Source of the DNA: Oscillospiraceae bacterium
Lineage (GTDB): Bacteria > Bacillota_A > Clostridia > Oscillospirales > Oscillospiraceae
Reading direction: 5' to 3'
NCBI GenBank assembly: GCA_017470325.1
Contig: JAFUES010000007.1
Coordinates: forward strand, 112,205-176,204
Length of the DNA: 64,000 nucleotides
This document shows, piece after piece, positions 30,837-40,213 of the stretch. The notes beneath the pieces are model-generated. The model made no database searches. It saw only the letters and a list, made by a program, of their open reading frames with translations, and was not told the DNA's origin. Position 1 is the first letter of the stretch. Each line of letters opens with the position of its first letter. Position numbers and translations under genes: made by a program.

Positions 30837-32196
30837 GGGGCGCTCCCGCGTTCAATTCCCGGATCGCATCGGCTATCTCCCAGAAACGCATCCCCTTGGA
30901 CGCCTTCACCAGCACCGAATCCCCACGCTGCAGCAGCCCGGGCAACTGAGACAGCAGTTCTTCCCGATCAGCAAAGACCCGCCCTGCCTCACCGGCGCCG
31001 CGGCAAAATGCTTCGCCCAGCGGGCCGTAGGACCAAACCGCGTCCACGCCTTTATCGGCGGCGTAGCGTCCGACCTCCTCGTGCATTTCCGGGGAGCGCT
31101 CCCCCAGCTCCAGCATATCGCCCAGGATGCAGATATGCCGTCCGGGCAGCTCCATCAGGGAATCGATGCCGCACTTGGTGGAATCGGGATTGGCATTATA
31201 GCTGTCGTCGATCAAATGCAGAAAGCCGGTATCGGCCAGAGCCGCCCGATGCCCCACGTTCTCAAACTGCAGCAGTCCCCGGACGATCTCTTCATCACTG
31301 AGGCCCAGAAGGATCCCCACAGCGGCACCCTCCATGGCCGCATAGACCACATGTCTGCCGAAGGCCGGGATCGTCACCGGGATCCTGCGCCCTTCGCACA
31401 GGAGCACGCAGCTGCTCCCGCCGTCTTCCGTCATGCGGATCTCCTCCGCCCGCAGGTCACAACGGGGCCCGAAGCCCACGCGAAACTTCTTCTGCCTGCA
31501 GGAGAAGCCATCCAGATAGGGGTCGTCCCCATTGACCACGATCACCGCATCATCCGGCATATATTCCAGCATTTCCGTCTTGGCCCGGAGGACGCCCTCC
31601 AAGTCATGGAGGAATTCCAGATGCGCATGGCCGATGACCGTGAAAACGCCGATGGTGGGCTGGGCCATCCGGGCAAGCGCGCGCATTTCGCCAAAGCCGG
31701 AGATCCCCATCTCCACCACTGCCGCCTGATGCTCGGGTCCGATACGGGACAGGGTCATGGGCACACCGATCTGATTGTTCAAATTGCCCTCGGTTTTCAA
31801 AACGGAAAACCGGCTGGCCAGAACGGCGGAGATCATCTCCTTGGCCGTGGTCTTGCCCACGCTGCCGGTGATGCCAATGATGGGCAAGTTCAGCCGCTGC
31901 CGGTAAGCGGCGGCGATCTGCTCCAGCGCCTGCTGCACATCGGGCACCAGCAGGACGGGCCGCATCTCCCCCTCTGGCAGCCGCTCCGCCAGACAGCAGG
32001 CGGCGCCCTTGTCAAAGGCGGCGGAGATATAGGCATGCCCATCGACCCGCTCGCCCTTGAAGGCGACGAAAAGGTCGCCGGGGCCGACCTTGCGGCTGTC
32101 GATCACGATCTGGCCCAGCTCCGTATTTTCAAAAGATGCGCAGCTGAGTCTGCCTCCGCAGGCCGCCACAGCATCGGAAATGGTAAATCCACGCAT
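30829..32196 (-). CDS. murF: UDP-MurNAc-tripeptide--D-Ala-D-Ala ligase
   Basis: About 455 aa, MRGFTISDAVAACGGRL. Mur ligase signature GITGSVGKTTAKEMI (P-loop), NLNNQIGVPMTLSRI, AVVEMGISGFGEM, and the C-terminal SYNANPDSTKCGIDSL and LGDMLELGERSPEMHEEVG. It adds D-Ala-D-Ala to the peptidoglycan precursor in the cytosol. I used the ATG with GGAGGGG seven bases upstream rather than the longer frame at 32226. Confidence 0.95.
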   Translation of the reverse strand: MRGFTISDAVAACGGRLSCASFENTELGQIVIDSRKVGPGDLFVAFKGERVDGHAYISAAFDKGAACCLAERLPEGEMRPVLLVPDVQQALEQIAAAYRQRLNLPIIGITGSVGKTTAKEMISAVLASRFSVLKTEGNLNNQIGVPMTLSRIGPEHQAAVVEMGISGFGEMRALARMAQPTIGVFTVIGHAHLEFLHDLEGVLRAKTEMLEYMPDDAVIVVNGDDPYLDGFSCRQKKFRVGFGPRCDLRAEEIRMTEDGGSSCVLLCEGRRIPVTIPAFGRHVVYAAMEGAAVGILLGLSDEEIVRGLLQFENVGHRAALADTGFLHLIDDSYNANPDSTKCGIDSLMELPGRHICILGDMLELGERSPEMHEEVGRYAADKGVDAVWSYGPLGEAFCRGAGEAGRVFADREELLSQLPGLLQRGDSVLVKASKGMRFWEIADAIRELNAGAPHD

Positions 32197-32368
32197 GTTC
32201 TCCCCTCCATTTATGAAGTATAGCATACGGCAATTGCTTATGCAAAAGTTATTTCCTATCGCGCCTTTGCAAAAAAGTAGTGCAAGTGGAAAAAGAGTGT
32301 GCTATAATATATTTGTTGTGCTGTAATGATCCGCGCACTGCGAGTTTACGATATACGAGGAACACACT

Positions 32369-33358
32369 ATGAATTACATCGTGATGGATCTGGAGTGGAA
32401 CCAGGCAATGAGCTCCAAGTCCTCCGTCTTCAACAAGCTGCCCATCCACCTGCGGGGGGAGATCATCGAGATCGGCGCCGTAAAGCTCAATGAGGATATG
32501 AGTGTCGGTGAAGAATTCACCATCGACGTCAAGCCCGTTTACTTCAAGCGTATGCATTATAAGGTCAAAAAAATCACCGGCTTCGACAAGGACCGCCTGT
32601 CCCACGGCGTCCCCTTTGCCGACGCGCTGGAGCAGTTTCGCGAATGGTGCGGCGAGGATGTGACCTTTCTGACCTGGGGCTGCGACGATCAGGGCATCAT
32701 GGAGCAGAACATCATCATCCACGATCTGGATTGGGATTGGATCGCCGGATGGATCAATCTGCAGCTGATCTACAATCTGCAGACCGGCGGGGACAAGAAC
32801 CAGAAATCCCTGGCCAGCGCCATGGAACACTTCGGCATCGAGCAGACCCGCATCGCCCACGACGCTCTGGGCGACGCCTACAACACCGCCCTGGTCAGCA
32901 CCTACCTGGATATGAACGAGGGGCTGCGCATGTACCCCGACGCCGGGCGGATCCTGGCCGAGCGGATGCCCAACTATAAGCCGCCCGCCGATAACGCAGG
33001 GCCGGATGCCCTGATCCACGAGAGCTTCTCCGGTTTTGAGAGCAAGGCCGCCGCCTTCGCCGACGAGCGGGTGGAAGGCCTGTGCTGCCCCGCCTGCGGG
33101 CAGCGTCTGGCGGGAAACCGCTGGATCAACCAGGGCGACCAGCGCTATATGAACATCTTCACCTGCGAGACCGACGGCCCTTATCTGGCCCGTGTCAAAT
33201 TCCGCAAAAATACGGATGACAACAGCTGGGCCGCCAACAAGCTGGTCTATGAGGCGGACAGTGCCATGCAGGAGTTTTACAAGACCAAGTCCACCCAGGC
33301 ACGCCGCCGGGGCCGCGGCCATTCCTCCCGGAAGAACCGCCCCGCAAGCAAGCTGTAA
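32369..33358 (+). CDS. DEDDh-type 3'-5' exonuclease with C-terminal zinc-ribbon tail
   Basis: 329 aa. Exo I is VMDLEWNQ, exo II LTWGCDDQG, exo III IAHDALGDAYNTAL (the DEDDh His). Residues 1-200 form an RNase T/DnaQ-like fold. Then CCPACGQRLAGNRW plus a later Cys suggests a small metal ribbon, and the last 25 residues are Arg/Lys/Ser-rich, probably nucleic-acid binding. Similar proteins, KapD-like, are widespread in Clostridia; the RNA or DNA target is unknown. A TATAAT lies at 32303-32308. Confidence 0.88.
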   Translation: MNYIVMDLEWNQAMSSKSSVFNKLPIHLRGEIIEIGAVKLNEDMSVGEEFTIDVKPVYFKRMHYKVKKITGFDKDRLSHGVPFADALEQFREWCGEDVTFLTWGCDDQGIMEQNIIIHDLDWDWIAGWINLQLIYNLQTGGDKNQKSLASAMEHFGIEQTRIAHDALGDAYNTALVSTYLDMNEGLRMYPDAGRILAERMPNYKPPADNAGPDALIHESFSGFESKAAAFADERVEGLCCPACGQRLAGNRWINQGDQRYMNIFTCETDGPYLARVKFRKNTDDNSWAANKLVYEADSAMQEFYKTKSTQARRRGRGHSSRKNRPASKL

Positions 33359-33360
33359 GG

Positions 33361-33412
33361 ACAAAGTAACAGGGAGTTTCTGATCAAATCAGAAGCTCCC
33401 TGTTGACTTTGT
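33361..33412. terminator. Convergent terminator between exonuclease and CotH genes
   Basis: AACAGGGAG/CTCCCTGTT (33368-33376/33396-33404) with a further inner stem and an outer ACAAAGT/ACTTTGT stem. T-rich on both sides. Confidence 0.85.
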
Positions 33413-33417
33413 TTTTC

Positions 33418-35817
33418 TTACGAGAAGTATGCTGACCGCTCGGCCGCCGTGATATTCAGATAGCTGCTCAGGCGCTCCAGGCAGTACTGCTGCCAGTCTT
33501 TCTTTGATATCGTCTGTTTCAACTGCTCCACCGCCAGCTCCCACCGCTGCGCGGAATAGCCCCAACGGTCCCGGTCCCGCCGGATCTCCGGCGCGAGCAG
33601 GCCCTCGAATTCTTCGGTCTTTTCCAGCAGTCTTTCCGTGGATAGATCGCTGTCCCACACTTCTCCATAACGCCGCAAAAAGGCGGCTCTGAACTCCGGG
33701 CTGTTCAGCAGGGACTTCAAAAGCTTAGTGGCATTGCTGTTGTAATACCCGGAAACACCGAACAAGCAGTCCCAAGTCGTCCTGTCGTCGCTTATGGCGG
33801 CATCCAGATCAAAGAATGCCGATTGATATCTCCCGTCCGTCTCTGCGCTGCGGAAAAAGCGCACATTTCTAAACAGGTCAGCATTCCCACTCACGCCCTC
33901 CAGGATCGCCCAATCGATGAAGCTGTCCATGTCCAGAAGTTCGGCAGCACGGCGGTACCTCTCCGGATCGCTCATATCCTGCTCTGTAATAAAACGATAC
34001 ATCGCAAGATAGCTATCCGGTTCACCGTCATGGGGGATCGCATCCTCCACACTGCTTTTTTCAATGCCTGCCCACTGCGCATACAGGGTCGGTGAGATGT
34101 TTTCCTTCATGCAATAGATGCCATAGTACGCTCCGTTCACATAGACGATACAGAATTTACTGTGCTGATTCAGGATCCTGTCAGACATCTCCAGTCCCAG
34201 CTCCTGCCATATTTCGCCGTTAAAAAGACGAAAGGCAGAGTCCTGTCCCGCACGCAGCAGAAAAGAATCATAGCTGTCCGTTCCTGTATCAAAAAGATCA
34301 TAATCCAGGCTGTCCGCTCCATAAGCATTGCGAAATCTGACCTTAAGACTCTTCTTGGCCGATTCGTAAATGCTGGATTTCCCGGCCAGTGTAAAACCGC
34401 AATCCCGGCTGAAGGCTTTTTCCCCGTTTTCATACAGGCTGATGCTTCCCGGCTCCTCCTGGGTCCTGCTCCCTGCGCGGATCAGACTTTCGAGCCTGTG
34501 TGGATCATCCCCCACGATGCTGACCACCGGTAAGCTATGCCCCTCATTGAGCAGATAGCTTAGCGTAAGCGCCGGGCTGGGCATACAGCCTTCCTCTACC
34601 GAAATCGCACGCACGACCGTGCTCGATGTGACCGTGATCGGTTCGGTGTAGACCATGCTGCCCTCGTCAGGCAGCGAGCCGTCCACTGTATAAAAGATCT
34701 CGCCCTCGCCTTGAAGCGTGACGGTCACGGACTCGACGCCGTCGAACACGCCATCCGGTCCCAAGCTGACCGGCGCCGCGGAGATGGTCCTGTATGCCGC
34801 CGCATCGTTTGCCGTCCCCATGGTCGGAGCCGCGAAATAAAAGAATCCGTTTTCCCCGGTCACTCTGCCATAACTGCCCGTATACGGGATATCATGCAGG
34901 GACACATAGTCCACGACCCCGCTCTCATCGGAGAGATATAGGGTCTCCCTTCCAGCATTCAGCGCAAAGCCGGTCAATGGATATTGGCGTTCATCCTGCT
35001 CCGCGCACAGTACTACATACAGTTCACCCGGCTGCAGTGTGATCCGGTGCAGTTGATATTTTTTCAGATCCCCGCTCTCGTCGGAGAGATAGTACCCGTC
35101 AAGCTCAACTGGTACGGCCGAATCGTTTATCAGCTCCACCCAGTCACTGTGAGGCGCGTTGGAATCATAGCCGACTCCATAGTCCGCCACACGGACCTCG
35201 CTGATCCGGACAGGCGATGTGCAATGCCGGGAGGTTTGGAATGCGCTGTACCCTGCCACAGTGTTTTCATAGCCTGGGGTGGGATAGCCCGTGCTCCATA
35301 GCTCTCCGTCGGCCTTGCACAGCGATTCATCCGCCGCAAGCTCTGCGATTTCAAAGCGATCCAGTTCCTTTCCGGCGAAGTCGCTGAGCAATATACAGTC
35401 GCCCTCTGACAGCTTAAAATCCACATGGATCCCGTCCCCCGCATCCAGCCGTTTGTCCGCATAGATCAGGACCCGCTCCTTGGCAGCCACTGTCAGATCC
35501 GGCAGCGGCGTCCCGGCATTCTCTCCTTCTATTGCGAGGATCAAGCCTTTCAATGACGCGTCCCGATCAGAATGGTTATAGAGCTCGACCCAGTCCGGAA
35601 AAGAGCCGTCCGTGAGCATCATCGTTGCTTTATTCTTCACCATTACTTCACTGATCTCAAAGGGGCCGGAAGCTTTCTCTTCTTGTGCAGGCACAGATAC
35701 AGCAAGGCTGGCCCCCGGCGCTTCCGCCGGGGTATGGTCCTCCTCCGCCTTGCCTGCGGCACATCCTGCCAGCAGCACACAAACCAGCAGTATAAAAGAT
35801 TTCAAATACTTGCTCAT
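33418..35817 (-). CDS. Second lamin-tail/CotH kinase lipoprotein
   Basis: 799 aa. Signal peptide ending LLAGC. Same architecture as the gene at 18956: lamin-tail 1 (FEISEVMVKNKATM, SFPDWVELYNHSD), lamin-tail 2 (VRISEVRVADYG, SDWVELINDSAVP), chitobiase-type domain (GEIFYTVDGSLPDEG), CotH (AKKSLKVRF, LLRAGQDSAFRLFNGE, YVNGAYYGIYCMKENI, FFDLDAAISD). The catalytic Lys, Glu and DLD positions are all retained. It is somewhat richer in A+T than its paralogue. It is a single-gene unit with its own leader hairpin. Confidence 0.87.
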   Translation of the reverse strand: MSKYLKSFILLVCVLLAGCAAGKAEEDHTPAEAPGASLAVSVPAQEEKASGPFEISEVMVKNKATMMLTDGSFPDWVELYNHSDRDASLKGLILAIEGENAGTPLPDLTVAAKERVLIYADKRLDAGDGIHVDFKLSEGDCILLSDFAGKELDRFEIAELAADESLCKADGELWSTGYPTPGYENTVAGYSAFQTSRHCTSPVRISEVRVADYGVGYDSNAPHSDWVELINDSAVPVELDGYYLSDESGDLKKYQLHRITLQPGELYVVLCAEQDERQYPLTGFALNAGRETLYLSDESGVVDYVSLHDIPYTGSYGRVTGENGFFYFAAPTMGTANDAAAYRTISAAPVSLGPDGVFDGVESVTVTLQGEGEIFYTVDGSLPDEGSMVYTEPITVTSSTVVRAISVEEGCMPSPALTLSYLLNEGHSLPVVSIVGDDPHRLESLIRAGSRTQEEPGSISLYENGEKAFSRDCGFTLAGKSSIYESAKKSLKVRFRNAYGADSLDYDLFDTGTDSYDSFLLRAGQDSAFRLFNGEIWQELGLEMSDRILNQHSKFCIVYVNGAYYGIYCMKENISPTLYAQWAGIEKSSVEDAIPHDGEPDSYLAMYRFITEQDMSDPERYRRAAELLDMDSFIDWAILEGVSGNADLFRNVRFFRSAETDGRYQSAFFDLDAAISDDRTTWDCLFGVSGYYNSNATKLLKSLLNSPEFRAAFLRRYGEVWDSDLSTERLLEKTEEFEGLLAPEIRRDRDRWGYSAQRWELAVEQLKQTISKKDWQQYCLERLSSYLNITAAERSAYFS

Positions 35818-35859
35818 TTTATCGTCTCATTTGGATGTTCGTGCGTAGTACACGCTTTA

Positions 35860-35881
35860 TAGGTTAGATGAGTCTAACCTA
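35860..35881 (-). promoter_or_regulatory. Leader hairpin of the second CotH gene
   Basis: TAGGTTAGA (35860-35868) and TCTAACCTA (35873-35881), loop TGAG, about 43 bases before the ATG. A TATAAT on the minus strand at about 35928-35923 is a plausible -10. Confidence 0.5.
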
Positions 35882-36052
35882 TGCGGATAAACAAAAGACA
35901 AATTCGCTTTGCCTTTTGTATTATTATAGCACAATACTGCCCCCAAGAAAAGCTGTTTTCATAAAAAGAACAGCTTCTGATCTTTGGTCTTTTCGAAATC
36001 CTGATTTCATGATATAATGAATTTAGAACAAATCAGGGAAAGAGTGTGCGTC

Positions 36053-36601
36053 ATGAGAAAAACCATTGCCCTGCTGTTGGCCGTCGTCATGCTGCTGAGT
36101 CTCAGCGCCTGCGGGAAAAAGAAGGACACGGAGGAGGCTGAAGAAGCCCCCGCAGCCGCTCCGTCTGATGCTGTGATGGAGGTCAAGATCTCTTTGAGCA
36201 ATCTGTACCAGTATTTCGAATACAAGGAGTACCCCACCGCCGTCCGGGGTGAGATGGACACGGGCATCATTTCCTCCGTTCAGGTCTCCTACGGTCTGGC
36301 CCTGCGAGAGGGGTATACGGCAGCCAAAGAGCCGGAGTATAACAGCACCATGCAGGTCACCTTCGTCGCAGACGGGGTCATCAAATCCGGGGACTTCAAC
36401 GTGGATTTTGATACGCTGCAATACAGCGGCACGGAATACAGTGTCCAGCGGGAGACGGTTTCCGAGACGCTTGGCTTCTGGCCGGAGGGCGACCGGACCT
36501 TCATCTGGGCCTTCGGCAACTACAGCAAGAGCAATATCCTGTACCTGGAAAACTTCCAGGTCGTAAGCGCCACAGGCACTGTCTACCTGCGGGCCGCCTG
36601 A
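36053..36601 (+). CDS. Small lipoprotein of unknown function
   Basis: 182 aa. Signal peptide MRKTIALLLAVVMLLSLSAC, then KKKDTEEAEEAPAAAPS linker and one beta-rich domain (VMEVKISLSNLYQYFEYKEY, SVQVSYGLALREGY, FVADGVIKSGDFNVDFDTLQ) ending in LRAA. No family recognised; it looks like a sandwich fold. AGGGAAAG lies upstream. The in-frame ATG at 36017 falls inside the TATAAT promoter element at 36013, so the later start is right. Confidence 0.8.
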   Translation: MRKTIALLLAVVMLLSLSACGKKKDTEEAEEAPAAAPSDAVMEVKISLSNLYQYFEYKEYPTAVRGEMDTGIISSVQVSYGLALREGYTAAKEPEYNSTMQVTFVADGVIKSGDFNVDFDTLQYSGTEYSVQRETVSETLGFWPEGDRTFIWAFGNYSKSNILYLENFQVVSATGTVYLRAA

Positions 36602-36612
36602 ACAAAAAGAAC

Positions 36613-36640
36613 AATCCCCGGAGCTGCATCCGGGGATTTC
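36613..36640 (+). terminator. Terminator after the small lipoprotein
   Basis: AATCCCCGGA (36613-36622) and TCCGGGGATT (36629-36638), followed by TCCTGT. Confidence 0.78.
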
Positions 36641-36662
36641 CTGTATCTATCGGAGACTGTAT

Positions 36663-37616
36663 ATGGAACTGTACTTTGCCCCCATGGAGGGCATCACTAC
36701 CTACCTTTACCGCCGCATCCACGCGGAGATGTTCCCCGGTACGGACCGCTATTACGCCCCTTTCCTGGCGCCGGACGGGCAGGGCAATTGCCGCAACAGC
36801 AGCCTGCGGGACGTCCTCCCGGAAAACAACACAGGCGTCGATCTGGTGCCCCAGATCCTGTGCAACCGCCCGGAAGCCTTTCTGTGCCTTGCCAGGCTCT
36901 TGGCGGACATGGGCTATCGGGAGGTCAATCTGAACGTGGGCTGCCCCTCCTCCACCGTGGTCCCCAAGCACAAAGGAGCTGGCATGCTGCTGGATCTGAA
37001 CTCCCTGGACGATTTTCTGGCAGAGGTATTCAGCCGTTGCCCCCTGCGTATCTCGGTCAAGACCCGCCTCGGACTGGAGAGCACCGCAGAGTTCCCCGCC
37101 GTCCTGGAAATCTACAACCGTTACCCCATCCATCAGCTGATCATCCACGCCAGGGACCGGAACGGGATGTACAAAAGCACGCCGGATCTGGCGGCTTTCG
37201 CCGCAGCATACCGGGAGAGCCGCGCGCCCGTCTGTTATAACGGGAACCTGGTCTCCCCCGAGTCCCTGCAGACGGTCCTCGCCGCCACACCGGAGCTGAG
37301 CGCCGCCATGCTGGGCCGCGGCGCGGTGACCGACCCGGCCCTGTTTCGCCGACTGCGCGGCGGCGCTCCCCTCTGTGCGGAGGAGTTTGCCGAGTTCCTT
37401 CGCCGCCTGGAGGATGCCTTTTTGTCCGCTGGGATCCCGGAGTCCTATACCCTCGCCCGGCTCAAGGAGATCTGGTTCTATACCATCCACATGTTCCCGG
37501 ACAGCCCTAAAGGGGCCAAGGCCATCAACAAAGCGCAGAGCCTTGCGGATTACCATGCCGCAGCGAATCTGCTTTTGCAAAATAATTTTTCGTCCTCTGC
37601 TGCATTTTCCGGGTAA
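36663..37616 (+). CDS. dus: tRNA-dihydrouridine synthase family protein
   Basis: 317 aa, FMN TIM barrel. ELYFAPMEGITTYLYRRIH (the PMEGVT-type FMN loop), VNLNVGCPSSTVVPKHKGAG (catalytic Cys), ISVKTRLGLES, LIIHARDRNGMYKS and CYNGNLVSPESL, MLGRGAVTDPALF. It reduces uridine to dihydrouridine in tRNA D-loops. GGAGACTG lies before the ATG. It is closer to the DusB/DusC groups than to DusA. Confidence 0.92.
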   Translation: MELYFAPMEGITTYLYRRIHAEMFPGTDRYYAPFLAPDGQGNCRNSSLRDVLPENNTGVDLVPQILCNRPEAFLCLARLLADMGYREVNLNVGCPSSTVVPKHKGAGMLLDLNSLDDFLAEVFSRCPLRISVKTRLGLESTAEFPAVLEIYNRYPIHQLIIHARDRNGMYKSTPDLAAFAAAYRESRAPVCYNGNLVSPESLQTVLAATPELSAAMLGRGAVTDPALFRRLRGGAPLCAEEFAEFLRRLEDAFLSAGIPESYTLARLKEIWFYTIHMFPDSPKGAKAINKAQSLADYHAAANLLLQNNFSSSAAFSG

Positions 37617-37623
37617 AAGGGGC

Positions 37624-37651
37624 TTGACAGATCCATTTGATTGTGTATAAT
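37624..37651 (+). promoter_or_regulatory. Promoter of the glutathione peroxidase gene
   Basis: TTGACA (37624-37629), 16-base spacer, TATAAT (37646-37651). Inverted CATTTG (37634-37639) and CAAATG (37662-37667) bracket the -10, a possible repressor site for an unidentified regulator. Confidence 0.78.
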
Positions 37652-37695
37652 TAAATTGTGCCAAATGAATTTGAATCTTTTACGGAGGTATCACA

Positions 37696-38235
37696 ATGAA
37701 CGTTTATGATTTTACCGTCAAGACCCGCAAGGGCGAAGAAGTCAATCTGGCCGATTATAAGGGCAAGGCCCTGCTGATCGTCAACACCGCCACCGGCTGC
37801 GGCTTTACCCCCCAGTACAAGGAGCTGCAGGAGATCTACGACGCCCACAAGGACGACGGTCTGGAAATCCTGGACTTCCCCTGCAACCAGTTCGCCGATC
37901 AGGCCCCCGGTACCGACGAGGAGATCCACACCTTCTGCACCGGTCGTTTCGGCATCACCTTCCCCCAGTTTGCCAAGATCGACGTCAACGGTGACGACGC
38001 CATCCCCCTCTACAAGTATCTCACTGAGAACACCAAGTTTGAGGGCTTCAACGGTCCCTCCGGTCTGATGCTCTCCGGTGTGGTCAAGAAGATGGACAAG
38101 GATTACAAGAACAACGGCAACATTAAGTGGAACTTCACCAAGTTCCTCATTGACCGCGAGGGCAATATCGTGGAGCGTATGGAGCCCACCCTGTCCATGG
38201 AGAAGGTCAAGGCCGAGGTCGAGAAGGTCCTGTAA
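37696..38235 (+). CDS. Glutathione peroxidase family thiol peroxidase
   Basis: 179 aa. Peroxidatic Cys in IVNTATGCGFTPQYKELQE, the conserved DFPCNQFADQAPGTDEEI (Gln of the catalytic tetrad), and the later WNFTKFLIDREGNIVERM. The Cys form, not seleno-Cys. Bacterial members usually draw electrons from thioredoxin. Oxygen or peroxide defence in an anaerobe fits. GGAGG is 8 bases before the ATG; stand-alone gene with its own promoter and terminator. Confidence 0.94.
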   Translation: MNVYDFTVKTRKGEEVNLADYKGKALLIVNTATGCGFTPQYKELQEIYDAHKDDGLEILDFPCNQFADQAPGTDEEIHTFCTGRFGITFPQFAKIDVNGDDAIPLYKYLTENTKFEGFNGPSGLMLSGVVKKMDKDYKNNGNIKWNFTKFLIDREGNIVERMEPTLSMEKVKAEVEKVL

Positions 38236-38251
38236 TTCTATCCCAGTATAC

Positions 38252-38287
38252 AACAAGCCGACTGCTTTTCGCAGCCGGCTTGTTTCT
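38252..38287 (+). terminator. Terminator after glutathione peroxidase
   Basis: AACAAGCCG-CTGC pairs with GCAG-CCGGCTTGTT around a T-rich loop, then TTCTT. Shared with the convergent Na/Pi gene. Confidence 0.82.
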
Positions 38288-40041
38288 TATATGCTGTATT
38301 TTCGTGAATACTGCTGATAGAGCTCGTCAAAGCCGTGGGAGCGCAGCTCCTTCAGATCCAGCAGGTAGCCGTGGGCGTCGAACTCATTGGCCTCCAGCTC
38401 GATGATGGCGATGGCGATGTTGGAGCAGTGGTCTGCCACACGTTCAAAGTTGGTGAGGATATCGTTGAACACAAAGCCCTGGGAAAGGGAGCAGGTCCCA
38501 TCCTTGAGGCGGGTCACATGGCGGCTCTTCATCTCGTCGCACAGCACGTCGATCCACTCTTCCAGGGGCTCCACCTTATAAGCGGTGTCGATATCGTCCT
38601 CGATGAAGGCCGTGATGGCAGTGTTCAAAATCTCGCCCAGGGCTGCGCCGAGGGTACGCAGCTCCTTATCTCCATGCTCGGAGAAGCTTACCTTTTTCTC
38701 ATCGATCTCCTGGGCCACTTCCGCGATGTTCATGGCGTGGTCGCTGATACGTTCAAAGTCGCTTAGGGTGTGGAGATACTTGGAAACGTTCTGGTTCTGC
38801 CGGACATCCAGCTCCTGGGTGTTCAGCTTTACCAGGTAGGTGCCCAGCTTATCCTCATAGCGGTCCACCAGGTCCTCCGTCTGCTCCACCTGTTCCATGC
38901 CCTCATCCGAGTAATGCTCCATCAGATCCAAAGCCCGCAGCAGGTTGTCCCGGGCGGTCTTGGCCATGGAGTTGACCGTCAGACGGCTCTGCTCCACCGC
39001 CAGGGCCGGATAGCGCAGGAAGCGCTCGTCCAGACGGTCCAGATCGCCGGCCACTGCCCGTTCCTTTTCGCTCTCACGGAGCAGCGAGGAAATCAGGCGG
39101 ATCATGGGCTTTTGCAGCGGTACCAGCACAACAGCCGTCGCCACACGGAAGATGGTATTCAGTGCCGCGATGCTCACCGTACTCATAATGTGATTATCCA
39201 GATCAAAGTGCAGGGCGGCGTCCAAAATATAATAGATCAAGCCGATGATCAGCACGCCCAGGATCTCGATCATCAGATACGAGAAGGCCGCCCGCCGTCC
39301 GTTCACCTTTGCGCCCAGCGCCGAAAGCAGCACGGGAACGGAGGAGCCGATGGCGATGCCCAGGATGATGGGCCAGGCCACGGAGAAAGTCACCGCGCCG
39401 GTCATGGACAAAGCCTGTAAAATACCCACAGCCGCAGAAGCGCTCTGCAGGATCGTGGTGAAGGCCGCGCCGAACAGTATACCCAGCACCGGGTGGGCAA
39501 AGGCCGTCAGCATCTTCAGAAATTGCGGGCTTTCCCGCAGCGGAGATACGGCCCCGCTCATGCTGTGCATACCGAACATCAATACGGCGAAGCCCAACAG
39601 GATATCGCCCGCATGGCGGGTGCGCTGCTTCTTGGAGAACATGCGCATGATGATCCCGACGATGGAGACGATGGCCGCCAGGGTCGAAGTGGACAGAAGC
39701 GAGACCCAGCCGTTCCCCTCCAGGCTGGAGAGGCTGACGATCCAGCCGGTGATGCTGGTACCGATCAGAGCGCCGTGGATCACCGAAACAGCCTGGCTCA
39801 GCTTCATCATGCCGGAGTTTACAAAGCCGACCACCATGGCAGAGGTGGCAGAGGATGACTGGATCACCGCCGTGACCGCGGTCCCCAGCAGCACGCCGCG
39901 CAGCGGCGTCCCGGAGAGCCGGTAAAGGATCAATTCCATTTTGCTGCCGGCGACTCTTTTCAGACCGTCCCCCATCAGGGACATGCCGAACAGGAAAAGC
40001 GCCACGCCGCCCAGCAGCGAGATAATGTCAGAGGCTTGCAG
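38287..40041 (-). CDS. Na+/phosphate cotransporter family protein with PhoU-like tail
   Basis: About 584 aa. An N-terminal NptA/PNaS domain with two inverted repeats each bearing a QSSS-type motif (TAVIQSSSATSAMVVGFVNSG and TTILQSASAAVGILQALSMT). A cytosolic C-terminal helical PhoU-like domain follows (residues 350-580; YLHTLSDFERISDHAMNIAE and FERVADHCSNIAIAIIEL). It imports phosphate with sodium. The only good ribosome site, GGGAGGG, is inside the frame that opens with ATG 40056 and is spaced to use CTG at 40041, giving QASDIISLLGG, which matches where family members begin. Confidence 0.88.
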   Translation of the reverse strand: MQASDIISLLGGVALFLFGMSLMGDGLKRVAGSKMELILYRLSGTPLRGVLLGTAVTAVIQSSSATSAMVVGFVNSGMMKLSQAVSVIHGALIGTSITGWIVSLSSLEGNGWVSLLSTSTLAAIVSIVGIIMRMFSKKQRTRHAGDILLGFAVLMFGMHSMSGAVSPLRESPQFLKMLTAFAHPVLGILFGAAFTTILQSASAAVGILQALSMTGAVTFSVAWPIILGIAIGSSVPVLLSALGAKVNGRRAAFSYLMIEILGVLIIGLIYYILDAALHFDLDNHIMSTVSIAALNTIFRVATAVVLVPLQKPMIRLISSLLRESEKERAVAGDLDRLDERFLRYPALAVEQSRLTVNSMAKTARDNLLRALDLMEHYSDEGMEQVEQTEDLVDRYEDKLGTYLVKLNTQELDVRQNQNVSKYLHTLSDFERISDHAMNIAEVAQEIDEKKVSFSEHGDKELRTLGAALGEILNTAITAFIEDDIDTAYKVEPLEEWIDVLCDEMKSRHVTRLKDGTCSLSQGFVFNDILTNFERVADHCSNIAIAIIELEANEFDAHGYLLDLKELRSHGFDELYQQYSRKYSI

Positions 40042-40213
40042 GAAAATCCCTCCCATCTCATGGTATCATTGCCAATATAACATATCATTTGAATGGACAC
40101 AATTGGGCAAGCACACAGAAAAAGGATGTGGGCCGGAGCCTGTTTTTGTTCTTCCCGTAAAAGGCCGATTGCAAAAATCGGATACATGCGATAGAATTGG
40201 AAGCGGTGATAAG

